Shown here in pieces: positions 37,476 to 50,399 of a stretch of DNA of 64,000 nucleotides. The notes below the pieces were generated by a model. That model was not told where the DNA came from. It ran no database searches and worked only from the letters and a program-made list of their open reading frames with translations. The stretch is from Chionoecetes opilio (Eukaryota; Arthropoda; Malacostraca; Decapoda; Majidae). The first letter of the stretch is position 1, and every line of letters starts with the position of its first letter. The stretch is taken from assembly GCA_016584305.1 (NCBI GenBank), contig JACEEZ010022538.1, forward strand, positions 483,041 through 547,040, read 5' to 3'. The translations under genes and the position numbers were made by a program.

Positions 37476-37555
<80 letters not shown>

Positions 37556-37572
37556 GTTTGTTCGAATGTGCG

Positions 37573-37650
<78 letters not shown>
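37474..37650. repeat. (GT)n then (GA)n microsatellite pair
   Basis: (GT)n 37474-37550 and (GA)n 37576-37650, separated by about 25 bases. They lie between the LINE 3' fragment and the reverse-transcriptase element. Confidence 0.95.
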
Positions 37651-37652
<2 letters not shown>

Positions 37653-37721
37653 TAGAGTATATTCATAATTTTTTTTACATTTTACTTGTGTAGAAGTTTT
37701 TCTTATACCTTTGTTGTTGCT

Positions 37722-38113
37722 CAGATGGCTCGTTGGGCTGAGTACTTTGGGCAGTTGTTCACGGTGGACCCTCCAACTGAGCAGCTTCACACCACTGGAT
37801 TACAGGCAGTGGATGCTGATCCTACCATTGATGAAACCGCACCCTCTCTTGACGAAGTCAGAGAGGCTGTAGCTAAATTGAGGGGTGGAAAGGCAGCTGG
37901 TGTTTGTAATATCAGTGCGGAGCTCCTCAAAGCTGGGGGTGAGGCCATGATCCGCGGGTTGCATGCTGTCCTGACTGCCGTGTGGCAATCAGATACCATT
38001 CCTCCTGACTGAAAAAGGGGCTGGTCGTCCCTATCTGGAAAGGGAAAGGGACTGCAACAATTACCGCGCAAGTTTTTGCAATTATTGCAAGTCAGGACTG
38101 CAACAATTACCGC
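37722..38113 (+). pseudogene. RTE-like retrotransposon, pre-RT region, frame-broken
   Basis: The frame (MARWAEYFGQLFTVDPPTEQ onward) continues through PSLDEVREAVAKLRGGKAAG and a short IPPD segment. This is the conserved N-terminal RT block (LRxGKAxGxDxIxxELLK). It then hits TGA at 38010-38012, where the family has Trp. The reading shifts afterwards: LVVPIWKGKG lies in another frame. A 45-base near-tandem duplication (GACTGCAACAATTACCGCG at about 38050 and 38095) splits the motif preceding RT. The other copy, at 60990-61540 minus, helps identify the original order. 5'-truncated; no endonuclease domain is present. Confidence 0.82.
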
Positions 38114-39427
38114 GGTATTACACTGCTCAGCGTGCCAGGCAAGGTGCTTGCCCATCTATTGCTGACACGGATCCGCAGTCATCTGCTGAAGCATCAGAGA
38201 CCTCAGCAGTCTGGGTTCACGCCTGGTAAGTCAACAACGGACCGTATCCTAGCGCTTCGTGTCCTGGTGGAACGCCGACGTGAGTTTCGACAGGGGATGC
38301 TTGCAGCCTATGTTGATCTCAAGAAGGCGTTTGACTCAGTGCATCGTGAGTCACTTTGGGATCTTCTGCGACTTCGCGGGATTCCTGCAAGGACTATTGG
38401 TTTGATAACCGGTCTGTATTCTGGGACTGAGAGTGCTGTGAAGTGTGGGGCAGGTGTATTCAGCTTCTTTCCTGTTAATACAGGAGTGAGGCAAGGGTGC
38501 GTCCTTGCCCCATCACTTCTCGACGCTTGTATGGACTGGGTATTGGACAAGGTTGTAGATCAAAGTGATTGTGGAGCATCCGTCGGCAACACCAAGATCA
38601 CTGATCTTGTTTTTGCCGATGATGCAGTAATCTTTGCTGAGTCGCTGGAGGTCCTGGTGATGGCTCTCGAGGCGCTGCGCGAGGAGGCAAAGCCTTTGGG
38701 ACTTGAGGTCTCCTGGCTTAAGACCAAGGTCCAGGTGTTTGGAGATTTACTAGATGAAGCAGTACAGTCTATTATTGCGTGCGGCGAAGACATTGAGATC
38801 TTGGAAAGTTTTACATACCTTGGTAGCGCAGTCCATAATGACGGCGGGTCACGTCAAGAAGTCTTACGGCGGATTGGCATAGCCCACGGTGCTATGGACT
38901 CGCTCAGCGGGAGTATTTGGCGTTGTCGGTACCTGTGCAGGAGGACAAAGATCCGGATCTTCAAGTCGCTTGTGATCCCTGTCTTACTCTATGGTTGTGA
39001 GACATGGACACTAAATAGTGACTTGAAGAGACGAATCAATGCCTTTGGTAATAAGTGTCTTCGCAGAATCATGGAGTATCGCTGGGAAGATTACGTTTCA
39101 AATCAGCGATTGCACCGTGAGACTGAATCGAGGCCTATTACCTGCATCGTCCGTCAACGCCAACTTCGGCTATATGGGCATGTGGCACGCTACCCTGAAA
39201 CCGATCCTTCCCATCGGGTTGTATCTGTAAGAGACAATCCGGCGTGGAGGAGGCCAAGGGGGCGCCCACAAGGCTCGTGGCTAGGGCAAGTTGATGTTTC
39301 TTGTCGAGAGCTGCTTGGTATGGGAAAGGAGCCTGCATGGAGACTCGCGCGTGGTGACCCCCGGGAGTGGCGTCGTAGGGTGGCGAGGCGACGCGCCCCC
39401 CGGCGTATGCCCCCAAGGATGGATTGA
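38094..39427 (+). CDS. Reverse transcriptase, main part of RTE-like non-LTR retrotransposon ORF2
   Basis: A long open frame of about 440 codons without a stop. Motifs in order: SGFTPGKSTTDRI (motif 2), AYVDLKKAFD (motif A), GVRQGCVLAP (motif B), FADD at 38612-38623 (motif C; the catalytic Asp pair is intact) and ESFTYLGS (motif E). A C-terminal region then begins LLYGCETWTLNSDLK and continues with GHVARYPE. These are features of RTE/BovB-related and similar elements. It copies its own RNA into DNA at a nicked target. There is no host start codon, because the element is 5'-truncated and the frame is broken just upstream, so this is probably not functional. It ends with Arg/Pro-rich residues and a GATTGATTGATT tail, typical of RTE 3' tandem tails. 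Exact clade is unproven. Confidence 0.85.
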
Positions 39428-39508
39428 TTGATTGATTTGTTGTTGCAAATGTTTTACTTATGAATTTTTTTTTTTAAATGTTCATAAAGTACGTAGCAGC
39501 TTGTCCCA

Positions 39509-39644
<136 letters not shown>

Positions 39645-39730
39645 TTTTACGAATCACTTTACCTTACTTCTTTACACTGTATTAGGTTACATATATACCA
39701 ATCTTTCAACTTATACACCGCGTCGCTATT

Positions 39731-39780
39731 GGCAGCATCCACACCACCACTCCGTTGGGTGTGGTGGTGTGGACGCTGCC
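39731..39780. repeat. Short hairpin, 20-base arms
   Basis: GGCAGCATCCACACCACCAC and its complement (19 of 20) are separated by about 10 bases. Lies upstream of the Harbinger-like element and may be a remnant of an inverted-repeat terminus. Confidence 0.75.
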
Positions 39781-39968
39781 CACTTTTATAACGGTTACAT
39801 GTCAAGTGGTACTGAGGCGATTGCTAATGAGGTCAAGTGATCTCCAAGGCATTTCGGCACCAAATTAACAGATACCCAAAACAGATCGGAATCAAGTCAA
39901 TGAGGACACGAGACAATCCACAACTTTTAAGCAAATACCGAAAAAGAATAGTGTTTTGTGTGCAATGC

Positions 39969-40725
39969 TTATGGTGTGTCCACACTGGCAACATTTTGTC
40001 TACTGACAAGTTGAAAGCACTGCGCGAAACACAACAGCCGACATTTGGAGACATGTCTAGAGAAAATGTAAGAGACATTGTGTGCTACAATGTTGGCGAA
40101 ATGTTGGCAAGAAGAGTATACTTTGTGAGGCCGTCCACACTGGTCTCTGGAGACGTGATGGTCATGTCGGCGTGTGAGGACGCCTTGGCGGCAGCTGCTG
40201 CCGTAGTAATTGTGTGTGGGCATCGGAGGAGACGCCGACGTAGAGTCTGGGCGAGACCATATTATCTTACCTGAAATCCAGCGTCGTATGTCATGTGTGG
40301 CGTGTTTTTGTCAGCCAGAAATAGCATGCTGTTGTTATAATCTATGTTTATATAGAATATGGGTAGAATCCCAGAGCAAATTGTGTCCGTGGTAACAATC
40401 GATCAATTGTACCGTCTGTTCCTTCCTCCACTCCATGGTTTTGTCCTAAGCAAAGTATACAGAGAACTCTATCTATGTGATACTCTGGTCCTAAGTAGGC
40501 CTACAACGAGCGAGTTAGATGCCGTCGCTGTTGGTGTGTTTCTGTGTGTCTGCCCAGATGTCTCCCCCGACATTAACTCGTCCACACCGGTGTTACCAAC
40601 ATATCACAAACATCAGTACCAACATGTCTACAACATTGAATCATTCCCACCCTTACAACTTGTTGCCTACTATGTTGTATTGTGTGTTTCCAACATGTTT
40701 TGTTGCCAGTGTGGACGCACCATTA
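39969..40725 (+). mobile_element. PIF/Harbinger-like deletion derivative with transposase N-terminus remnant
   Basis: The element (39972-40722) starts TGGTGTGTCCACACTGGCAACA and ends with its complement (21 of 22 match). It is flanked on both sides by TTA. A plus-strand frame includes MVMSACEDALAAAAAVVIVC, then RRRRRRRVWARPYY, then a stop at 40273-40275. An Ala-rich start followed by an Arg run and (F/V)WxRP is the typical beginning of PIF/Harbinger (ALP1/HARBI1-like) transposases. The DDE catalytic domain is missing, so the copy is non-autonomous. The start at about 40156 is inferred. Its presence in an element with TTA target duplication makes the family assignment stronger than either sign alone. 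Confidence 0.7.
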
Positions 40726-41009
40726 GGGCTCGTGTACCGTGTCATTAATCATGTATGGTAGTTCAAAGCCACAAAGAATACCAGTACAGGGTTACGCCAT
40801 AGTCATCATATATAATTACAACGTTTTATGCATTATAGCTGCCAAAATAGCGCAATATAATCAAAATTAAATCATCGAGGCCTTTTTATCGTCTCCGTAA
40901 TTTTCATAATCATAAACCTTAATGGCTACGTATATTTTGGAATCTGTTTTTCTAGTTCTTTTTTTAGTTTGTCATATTCATGTTGTATTTCCAATTGAAA
41001 GGATGACCA

Positions 41010-41019
41010 GAGAGAGAAA

Positions 41020-41078
<59 letters not shown>
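41010..41078. repeat. (GA)n-rich microsatellite
   Basis: Imperfect GA run upstream of the LINE C-terminus. No gene in 40726-41009. Confidence 0.9.
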
Positions 41079-41079
<1 letters not shown>

Positions 41080-41189
41080 CAAAAAAAATGGTTCCTCTAA
41101 GACTATTTCGCCAGGTCTGAAAAAAGGAAAACAAATATAAATACCAGCATTAAATCATAATAATACTCTATTCACAAAGATATAGGAAA

Positions 41190-42125
41190 ATGTAGTTTTG
41201 TTTTGTGCCACGAATACAGAAATGCCGTTCGTGTACAAGCGACAGGTGTTCGACGCAGCCATGAACGGTGCACTGCTCTACAGCACCGAAACATGGTTCA
41301 CTAACAACCCAAAGAGCCTAAAAGTTCAATACAAGAAGTCAGTGCGAAGTTTATTGGGTGTGAGACATAACACGAATATCGACCTGTGTCTTACAGAATC
41401 AAGAATACATCCAGTGGAGGACATACTTACAAAGAGAAGGTTCAATTTTTTTTAAACGAAACTTCACGCTAGTAATTCAGATGAGCCCTTTTTCAGGATA
41501 TATGAATTGTGTCACCAGGCCAACACACCAGGCTACAGATTTCTCTCGCACACATTGCAACATAACCAGAGTGTTGATCCTTTAGACAAGGTAAAAACAT
41601 ATATCAGAGAAAAACAAGATTCAACCAAACTCACTGTTTACAGATCTGTTCTTAACCCCACACTTTCACTACATCAGGTTTACACCACTAAGGAGTTTAT
41701 TCCTGACTAACAAACGTCAATCCTTTACAAGACTACGTGTTATGTCCCACAGTCTGAAGATAGAAACAGGTAGATGGAGCAGGACACCACCAGAGATGCG
41801 CCTGTGTACATGTAATAGTAATGCTGTACACACAGAAGAACATGTGTTGTTAAGATGTCCTGTATCACTTAACGTAAGACAAAAATACACTATGCTGAAA
41901 TTCACAAGTATGAACAATCTGATGGATTGCAATGACAATGCAAAAGAATTGTGTAGTTTTATTTACGATATTTTGAAATTATATTCTTGAGTCGTCTGCT
42001 TGCAATAACGTAACTCAAATTTCTGAAGCTTAAAATAAAAATATTATTTGGACAAAATAATGTAAACTATGTTTATTTCCTATGTTATTGTAATTAATGT
42101 TTTTGTCAATAAACAAACTAAACTA
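41190..42125 (+). pseudogene. Non-LTR retrotransposon ORF2 C-terminal part with 3' UTR, broken
   Basis: The frame FVYKRQVFDAAMNGALLYST (41220 onward) is the post-RT 'kRqvfdaal..slLYg.E.W' segment. A TAA at 41453-41455 and a frameshift near 41700 interrupt it. The last part, MSHSLKIETGRWSR then EHVLLRCP (41742-41990), carries the Cys-rich C..C...H.EEH.L..C ending of such ORF2 proteins. The 3' UTR follows, with an AATAAA-like signal near 42108 and no clear tandem tail. It is one stop and one frameshift from open, hence young but dead. 5'-truncated. Confidence 0.78.
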
Positions 42126-42982
<857 letters not shown>

Positions 42983-42984
42983 TA

Positions 42985-43381
42985 CTAGCCGCAAAGCCGC
43001 CCTCCGGGCGGACTTTTTGGCTAGCTCCTGCGGAGGGCTATTAGTGGGCCTTCAGCCCACCACCTGTGTTTTGTGGGCCTTCGGCCCACAAAACACGGAC
43101 TCTCCAGATAGCCCCTTCTAACTTTCCTGAAATCATGGCTGTAGAAATGTATGTATTCCCCCCCCCCCATTCACTCACCCATTACCCATCACCCCCCACC
43201 CATTAACTCACCCATTACCCATCACCCCCCACCCATTCACTCACCCATTACCCATCACCACACACCCATTCACTCACCCATTACCCATCACCCCCCACCT
43301 ATTCCCTCACCCATCACCCATCACCCCCAACCCATCACCCCCCACCCATTCACTCACCCATCACCCCACACCCATTACCTA
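42985..43381 (-). mobile_element. Helitron-like element, 3' part, minus strand
   Basis: On the minus strand the element ends in the same GC hairpin, eight-base spacer and CTAG (42985-42988), followed by T in an AT run. Upstream are the shared block and the CCCATTCACTCACCCATTACC minisatellite (complement of the 20.7-kb motif, 43160-43381). The two copies differ by a few percent. 5' end not located. Confidence 0.68.
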
Positions 43382-43800
43382 GGGTACCTCTATAAAGAGG
43401 GTAACGCCATTCATAGGCCCTATGTTAAACGCTACTGGGCGCCATATTGGTGCCAAGGCCTCCTCGTTCACCCAAGACCCGGGGAAGTTCTCAAGGCATT
43501 ACCCCGCAGTATATCATGTTATACATGTATAAAGGATAGACTGTTATCTTCGCAAATGTTTGTTCTATAAGATTATCACATAAAACATAGTAAAACACAT
43601 TAAATAAAGGTCATTATGAGACTGAAGAAATATGATGAACTTAACATTCACTTAAAACTCGTCGTCATGTATAACTTTGTGGGACAGCTTATAAGATGGC
43701 AGATATCAATACAAGCAGAATTTAATTAGCTTTCCATTGACATATTTCGTTTTCTGATACATACAATAATACCATGCAAACATTAAGGTTAACTAAATAA
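43382..43800. repeat. Repeat E, cleaner copy (43515-43765)
   Basis: 43515-43765 is colinear with 59235-59510: shared 'tagctttccatt' and 'ttcacttaaa' blocks. The copy here is clean and the 59-kb copy degraded. No coding. 43382-43514 is unassigned. Confidence 0.6.
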
Positions 43801-43803
43801 ATT

Positions 43804-44102
<299 letters not shown>

Positions 44103-44115
44103 TATACATATATAT

Positions 44116-44244
<129 letters not shown>

Positions 44245-44284
44245 TATCAATTATATGTAAAATTTGTTCCCCAGTGTAATCATT

Positions 44285-44510
44285 AGTATTGTTATCACCA
44301 TTATTTATATTATCTTATATTACTGTTGTTGTCATTAATATCATTATTATCATTATCATAATTAATAATATTATTATTATTACAATTATTTTTATTATTA
44401 TTGTTATTAATAATGTTATTCTTGTTATTATAATCATCATTATTATATTTACTGTCATTATTATCATTACTCTTGTCATAGCATCATATTTGTCCATCTT
44501 TATTTTATGT
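44285..44510. repeat. Imperfect (ATT/ATC)n tract
   Basis: Trinucleotide-like ATT/ATC over about 220 bases. The Ile-rich frames on both strands are artefacts. Confidence 0.85.
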
Positions 44511-46455
44511 ATTTGTATTTGAAACTTTTAAAAACTGTAAATGCTGAGGTTGTTAAAAACGCCCCCCTTAATCATGTTATACAAGTGGGAAAAAAGGGAA
44601 AAATACAGTACGAGGGAAAACGCGATAGCGGGTAGGGGTGGGGGGCATGGGGGGGGGGGGGGGGTTTTTATGTATTTTAATGGGGGTAGTTTAGTAGTAA
44701 TATTAGTTTAGTATTGAATAGTGATTAGTAGTAGCAGTATACAGTAGTAAGATAAGGATAACAGTGTGTTGTGTGTTTGTAGCGTGTTGATAAGGGAGAG
44801 AGGAGAAGTACATATAAGGAAAAAGGATGGTAAAAAAGGAGTCGGTTGGAGAATGCACTAAAGGGGGAAGGGTGCAAGGAGGAGGGAAGGGGGGATATGG
44901 AGGGACGGTGGAGGGGGGAGGGGAGGGAGGTGAGGGAAGGGGAGGTGAGTGGGAGGCGGGAGGGAGAGGGGGGGGGAATGGAGGGACGGGGGAGGGAGAG
45001 ATGGGGGAGGGGGAAAGGGGAGTGGGGGGGAAAAAGGGAGGGGGGGCAGGGAGGGAGGGAGGGGGCTCCCAACCTTCCCTACAACAGACGCGTGGGGACG
45101 TGTCTGTCGTTGTTTTTGTGTTCGTGAAATATTTTTTTTATCGTCGTGCCCCCGCGCGTCCCCCCGTCCAGGCCTCGGGGAGTTTTGGGATGCCTGCGCT
45201 CACTTTGGGGGGCGGTGCAGGGGTGGGCGCCGATGGGAGGGGATAGTGTGGCTTTAAACATGACGTCACAGCACCTTTAGGCTTATAGGTGGCTTTGTGT
45301 GTGTGTGTGTTGTGTGTCGGGGCCGAGGGTTTGTCAGTGACAATTTGGCAGCGTTGAAATGCTGTCCGAAAATTGAATGCGCAGATGTGTTGAAAATGTT
45401 TTCATAAACTTTATACGGGAAAATGTATCATTTATTATATTGTCTTCTTTCGTTTCCTATATATTTCCTCCTTTCATGTTTTTTTCTCCCTTTTTTTCCC
45501 TTTTGAATTCGTCTTTTCCATATTGCCTTTCATTTTCTTGGCTTATTCATAGTATCCATTGGGTTAGGGGCAATAGGGATATATACAGAACTATAAACAA
45601 TGTAGTCTCTTCTTTTGCCCCCCTATCATTTCCCCCTTTGATGTGTCTTCTCCAATGTTTAAACCTTTTTGTCTTTAGTTTTTTTCATCTTTTTACCCTT
45701 GTTTTTTTATTTGATCGTTTAAAACACGATTGTTGAAGAGATCATGATTTATTTTAAGTCCGTAGGATGAATTAAGGGAAGGGAAAAGGGTGAGGGAAAG
45801 GGGAAAAAAGTAAAAAGTGGAAAGAAAAAGGTGCAGGTTTGGGGGGGGATGGAGCGAAGTAAGAAAGGAAGTTACTGTGGGGGTGGAAAAGAGAGAGAAG
45901 GGGAGAGGGAGGCTGTGGGGGTGTTTATTTTTCCTGACTGTTGGGACAGGGGAAAACCCTTTGGGGTGTGGCGCTTTTTACTTGTAAAGGCAACGTACCT
46001 AAGTAGTTGACGCGGTAAAAAACAGCATCCCACCAGGCTTTCTTTCAGGGGGGGCTCCCAAACCCTGAGGGGGTGGCTCCCCCTGAAGCTTTTCTCAAAC
46101 AATCGAGCCAAACATTTAAACTGCTTTAAAAACCAACAGAGGGGCGTGTGGGGGGGGGAGGGAGGGGGGCTCCCAAACCTTGTGCTATTTTCTCGGTGTT
46201 ACACTAGGCGCCGCTCATATAGGGTGGAGTAGGTCATCCTCACGAGCCACACTATTGCTGCTCGTAAGTGTGGCTAGTAGAGTTTAAAGTTTTTTTTGGA
46301 AACTCCCCCCCTTTTTTTTATTTGTCACCCTTACTGGTTTTGATCTTGGTGTGGAGGCTTCTTCCCGTTTTCAGGTAATTTGGGGGGAGTGAGCACTTCC
46401 ACTGCCAGCCCCCCCCCCCCCCCCTGGCCAACCGCAGGGTCCCCCCCCCCCCCCC
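44511..46455. other. No gene; G-rich (44640-44665, 44870-45070) and degraded stretches
   Basis: GGGA/GGAGG-rich at 44870-45070, then mixed sequence. 45250-45350 has a TGACGTCA site and a (GT)n. Frames across the purine tract are low-complexity. 45840-46180 contains a short tandem of 'gggggctcccaaacc'. Confidence 0.5.
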
Positions 46456-46790
46456 CCTCTCTCTCTCTCTCCTCTCCCTCTCTCTCTCTCTCTTCTCTCT
46501 CTCTCTCCTCTCTCTCTCTCCCCTCCCTCTCTTCTCTCTCCCCTCCCCGGGTTTCTGTTTTCTATTTATATTTTTTAAACCCTTTTTATTTGCTTGTTGT
46601 TTTTTTGTCTTGTGGGCCCTTTAATTTGTTCACTTAAAAAAAAAAAAAAAAAAAAGGGGGGGGGGGGGGGGGGAGAGGGGAAAAAAAGAGGAAAGAGAAA
46701 GAGGAGGGGAGGAGGAGAGAGAGAGAGAAAAAGAGAGAGAGAGAAGGAGGGAGGGAAGGGGGAGGGAAAAGGAAGGAGGAAGGAAAAAAG
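46456..46790. repeat. CT-rich, poly-A/poly-G and purine-rich block
   Basis: CT-rich 46456-46545, poly(A)-poly(G) junction 46636-46675, purine-rich to 46790. Strand asymmetry changes within 100 bases. Confidence 0.7.
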
Positions 46791-47264
46791 GAGTTTTGTT
46801 TGGGGAAAAAAATCAAACTTGGGGAAACAATTGTTCTGGTGTATTTTTTGTGTTTTGTTGGTAGTAAAGGGGGAAAGAAAAGGGGAGGGGGAGAAGGTAG
46901 AGAGGGGAATTAAAGTTTGATGTGAAAGGGAAAATCCCAAAGGGTTTTTGAATGAACTTAAAACCTTGTATTGTTTTGATGTTTTATTAAATTGTTAAAA
47001 GGAAAAAGGAGGGTTTAGGAGTGGGGGAAGAATGGGTAGGAAAAGGGGGTTTAAAGGAGGGGAAGGTGTATTCTCCAAAAATTTTTTGTTTTACTAAACC
47101 ACTTTTATCCTTCCTTATATTACATTTAACCTTTTGGAAAGGGGTCATATAATAATTTCTCCTCCTTTCTCCCCCCCCATTTTCTTTTTTTCTCTCTTCC
47201 TTTTTCCTTCCTTTCCCCTTTCCCCTTTTTGTTTTCCCTTTCTTCCCCTTTTCCCTTCTCTTTT

Positions 47265-47316
<52 letters not shown>

Positions 47317-47729
47317 CTCATCCCCCCCGTTTTCAACCCACACGGGCCAGAATACAGTGGTCTAAATGGTGTTTCTTTTCATTAAACCAGGGGTACTGTT
47401 TGCGCGGCGTCTATTTTTACAATTTCGTCCTGTCGGTTTCTTGGATCAGCTGATGTCTCTACTGGGGCCTTAGTCCAAATTACTTCTTAAGATGAGAGAG
47501 AATCCTTATTTTGGGGGTTTTTGTGTAAAAAGAGTTACTTCAGCATATAAGGCAGTAAAAAAGGGAAAAAAAGATGGTGCACCCCAGTTCCATAAATCCT
47601 CGAGGGATGTCTAGTGAGGGAAACTGAATTTGTCAATTTTAACGCTAATTTCAACGAAAGCAAGAAAGTCGTATGAACTACGCGTCTGAATATAAATCGA
47701 AACATGAGGGGGAAAGGCTCAAAAGAGTT
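46791..47729. other. No gene; degraded sequence with CT tract (47270-47315)
   Basis: Homopolymer-rich text with purine- or pyrimidine-biased frames only. Confidence 0.5.
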
Positions 47730-47865
47730 TTTAAAAGGAGCTGCAAAATTTTCATGGATGGGGATGAAAGGGGGATGTAGGTAGTGTTAAAGTAACAGGA
47801 ACTACCACGTGTAGGTCTCACGGCCTTTTTGTACCTTCCTTTTTTCTTTGTTTTTTGTTCTTAAT
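47730..47865 (+). pseudogene. CR1/L2-like LINE 3' end, short copy
   Basis: Contains TTCATGGATGGGGATGAAAG (FMDGDE end of ORF2) and the tail GTGTAGGTCTCACGGCC. Same family as 18.1, 56.6 and 63.9 kb. Only the last 40 or so codons remain, with frame damage. Confidence 0.7.
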
Positions 47866-48790
47866 TTACCCTCTATAAGATAGTCTATAGTAATATCCAG
47901 GGCCCCGCAAATTTTTCGAAATAACTCCTTTTGTTTTACGAACTTCCTGATTTATCTCTTTTTTAAAAATTTTACGAAAACTGAAAGACAAAAATTATTA
48001 TAAAGCTTTTAAAAATTCCCAAACCCCTCTCGTCAAATCCTCCATGAAAAATAAAAAAAAAATCCATTTCTTCCCCAACAAATTTTTTTACGACACTTTT
48101 CATTTTTTATTTTTATTTTTCTCGTTCCTCCTCTTCCACAAACTTAGCTTGGGTATCAGCTCCTATTTCTATTTTGTTATGCTCACCTTGTCCTTCCATT
48201 TCCCCTTGATAGCCCCTTCTTTTTCTTCTCTTTTTCCTTTTCTTTTTTTATTTTTGTCATCCTTCCCTCTTTTTCCCCCTATCCTTTTTTTTTTTTTCCC
48301 TCCTCCTCCTCCTCCTTGTTTTTCTTGCATAGTCCTCCCTTTTCCTTGTGCCTTAAAAGGGCCTCTTTGTATGATAATGGAGAGGCCGGGAATGCAAACT
48401 TGACCGGACACACACACACACAACACACACACCCACCAACACCAACAACACACACCCACACATTTATAAAAGAGATAAATTCATGCATGTAATCCCTTAT
48501 AGGGCCCCGGGTTTCTGTTACCTGTTGTTCCTGTTGGTCCTTGTTTCTATGCTTTTCGTTTACCTCTGCAGACCCCTCCCTGTTTATGTTGTCCCCCCCC
48601 TCATCCTTCCTCTCCTCGATTTTTTAAAAATAAACATTGACACTGAATTCCAAACCCCGTCTGAGTCAAAAAGCGAAAAACCAGATATAGTATTTTGGGA
48701 CAAACTTTGCAGATTTTTAGGTGTAACATCATTTCCAAAAAAGGGAGTGTGGTTTCACAAAAATGAAATTTTCAATGTAATGCAAAAATG
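47866..48790. other. No gene recognised
   Basis: Poly-pyrimidine-rich to 48320, and a short (CA)n at 48412-48460. The 48483-48893 plus-strand frame (136 codons) starts with a hydrophobic run but runs into the SINE and has no family I recognise. Confidence 0.45.
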
Positions 48791-49060
48791 GTTAGTTGCT
48801 ATCGTGCCTGGCTACGAAACTGTGACCCTGGGTTTGAACCCGGTCCGGGCAATCACCCGCCAATCACTGTTCTCCTCCCTTTTTGGGTTTTAAATGGGTA
48901 CCTGGGGACCTGCTGGGGTAACTGTGGTATCCCCGGGTGTTCACTAGCCCCGTCCCGGGTAACGGGTTCTCACCCACCATAGCTCAAAAAGGGGTAATGC
49001 CACAAAATAGCACCGAAGGCCACGCCGCATAGCGTTGCCCTCATTTTCCTTACCTTACAC
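48791..49060 (+). mobile_element. tRNA-derived SINE family 3, degraded copy
   Basis: Colinear with the complement of 52821-53110. tRNA-like head, B-box remnant GGTTTGAACC (48831-48840), 'aaatgggtacctgggg' and 'taactgtggtat' blocks. Many homopolymer-type differences. Confidence 0.7.
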
Positions 49061-49492
49061 ATATAAAAAGGGTTTTTCTGGGGCCCTACTCTTCCAGCGA
49101 GAAAATAAAAAATACCAACCCTGACGTCTTGTACCCGATGCAAAATAATGAAACATGCCCTGGGGGAATACAGTACAGCTGACCTTAATTAAAGCGCTTT
49201 TTTGCCCTTTACATGATGGGGCTACCGCGTTTCAAAATGTGCTGGGGGTTGCACTAGCCGTTTACAGTGGTTCCCCCTTGCAGGCCATGTCACCCCCCCT
49301 GCACACTCCCTTGACCGAAGTCACATTTTAAATAAGATATTTTTTAAAAAGTGGGTGTTCCCCCGACAGGACAACAGTACAAAAAATTATAACAATGACC
49401 CCACCACCAGTTCACCAACGCTGCGGGCCGTTGCGCTGCCGCCTCTATATGATTGTGCCCTCGCAAGGGCCTTCCTCCACTTTCCGAACAGC
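49061..49492. other. No gene recognised
   Basis: Unassigned sequence between the SINE and the large palindrome. Confidence 0.45.
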
Positions 49493-50399
49493 CTTGAGCA
49501 ACCGCCATAAATTTTGAATGAATGCTCCGGCGGGGGGAGTAATTCTCATTATGATTTTTCCTTTGGGCAATTCTCATATCAGAAAAAGCATGGGTGGACA
49601 TCTGAGAACGGGACTTAGTGCCCGGTGGCGCCATCTTTGAACCACCCAGCTCGAAAATCCCTTTGGTGGGTACTGTTGCCTGTATCTGGGCTTCTATACT
49701 ACTATCGATGTCGGTTGACGACTAAATTACGTCCCCTGTGTACCCTCTAAATAAAAATAATATGAAGCATTTTGTTATAGATTAAATTTTATAAAAATCA
49801 TTACGAAAAAAAACATATATTTTTTTAATATTTTATTATTAACTTGTCTTTTTTTTAGTGAAAAACACTGGTTGATTTTCCAAATTATGCATTTTGCTAC
49901 AAACCCTTTTATCTTCTATAAAAAAAACCCCAACAATACAAATTCATCCACCGAGTTTAAACAAAAATATTAAAGGGCTAAAATGACTTGGGGGCCCCCG
50001 CGGCTTATCTATTTTGACGATAACGCAAGTTAGGAATTCGTCGGAGAGATTTTTTAACCCTACGATATCAAAAACAGGCGGAAATTGTTACATAGGAAAA
50101 ACTGCACTTTGGGGCCTCTTTGATTTCAAAATGGCCCCCAATTATATTAAATTATTCATTACTAAGTTTTTGGAAGACGTAGGAGCTATTTTAAAACCAT
50201 ACGATGTATATTCCTAATAAGCAAACGGAGGATCATTGAAATGTCATTTTTAGTCAAAAAAACCGGTATGTCTTCCCAAAATTTTACTTTTGCTAAACCG
50301 TTTATCTGTCTATAAAAATTTTCAGGCAATTTGGCCTGCATTATAAAAGAACAACATATCTAACAAAATCCGTGCACACAAAGTTAATCATCAGGTCGC

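Noticed and set aside
37686..38012. Host gene starting at the first ATG (MCRSFSYTFVVAQ)
   Set aside because: The first residues are translated flank. Homology to the other RT-element copy begins at MARWAEYF, so the start is not real.
48483..48893. 136-codon plus-strand ORF with hydrophobic start
   Set aside because: It ends inside a SINE, lies in a degraded zone and has no recognised family.
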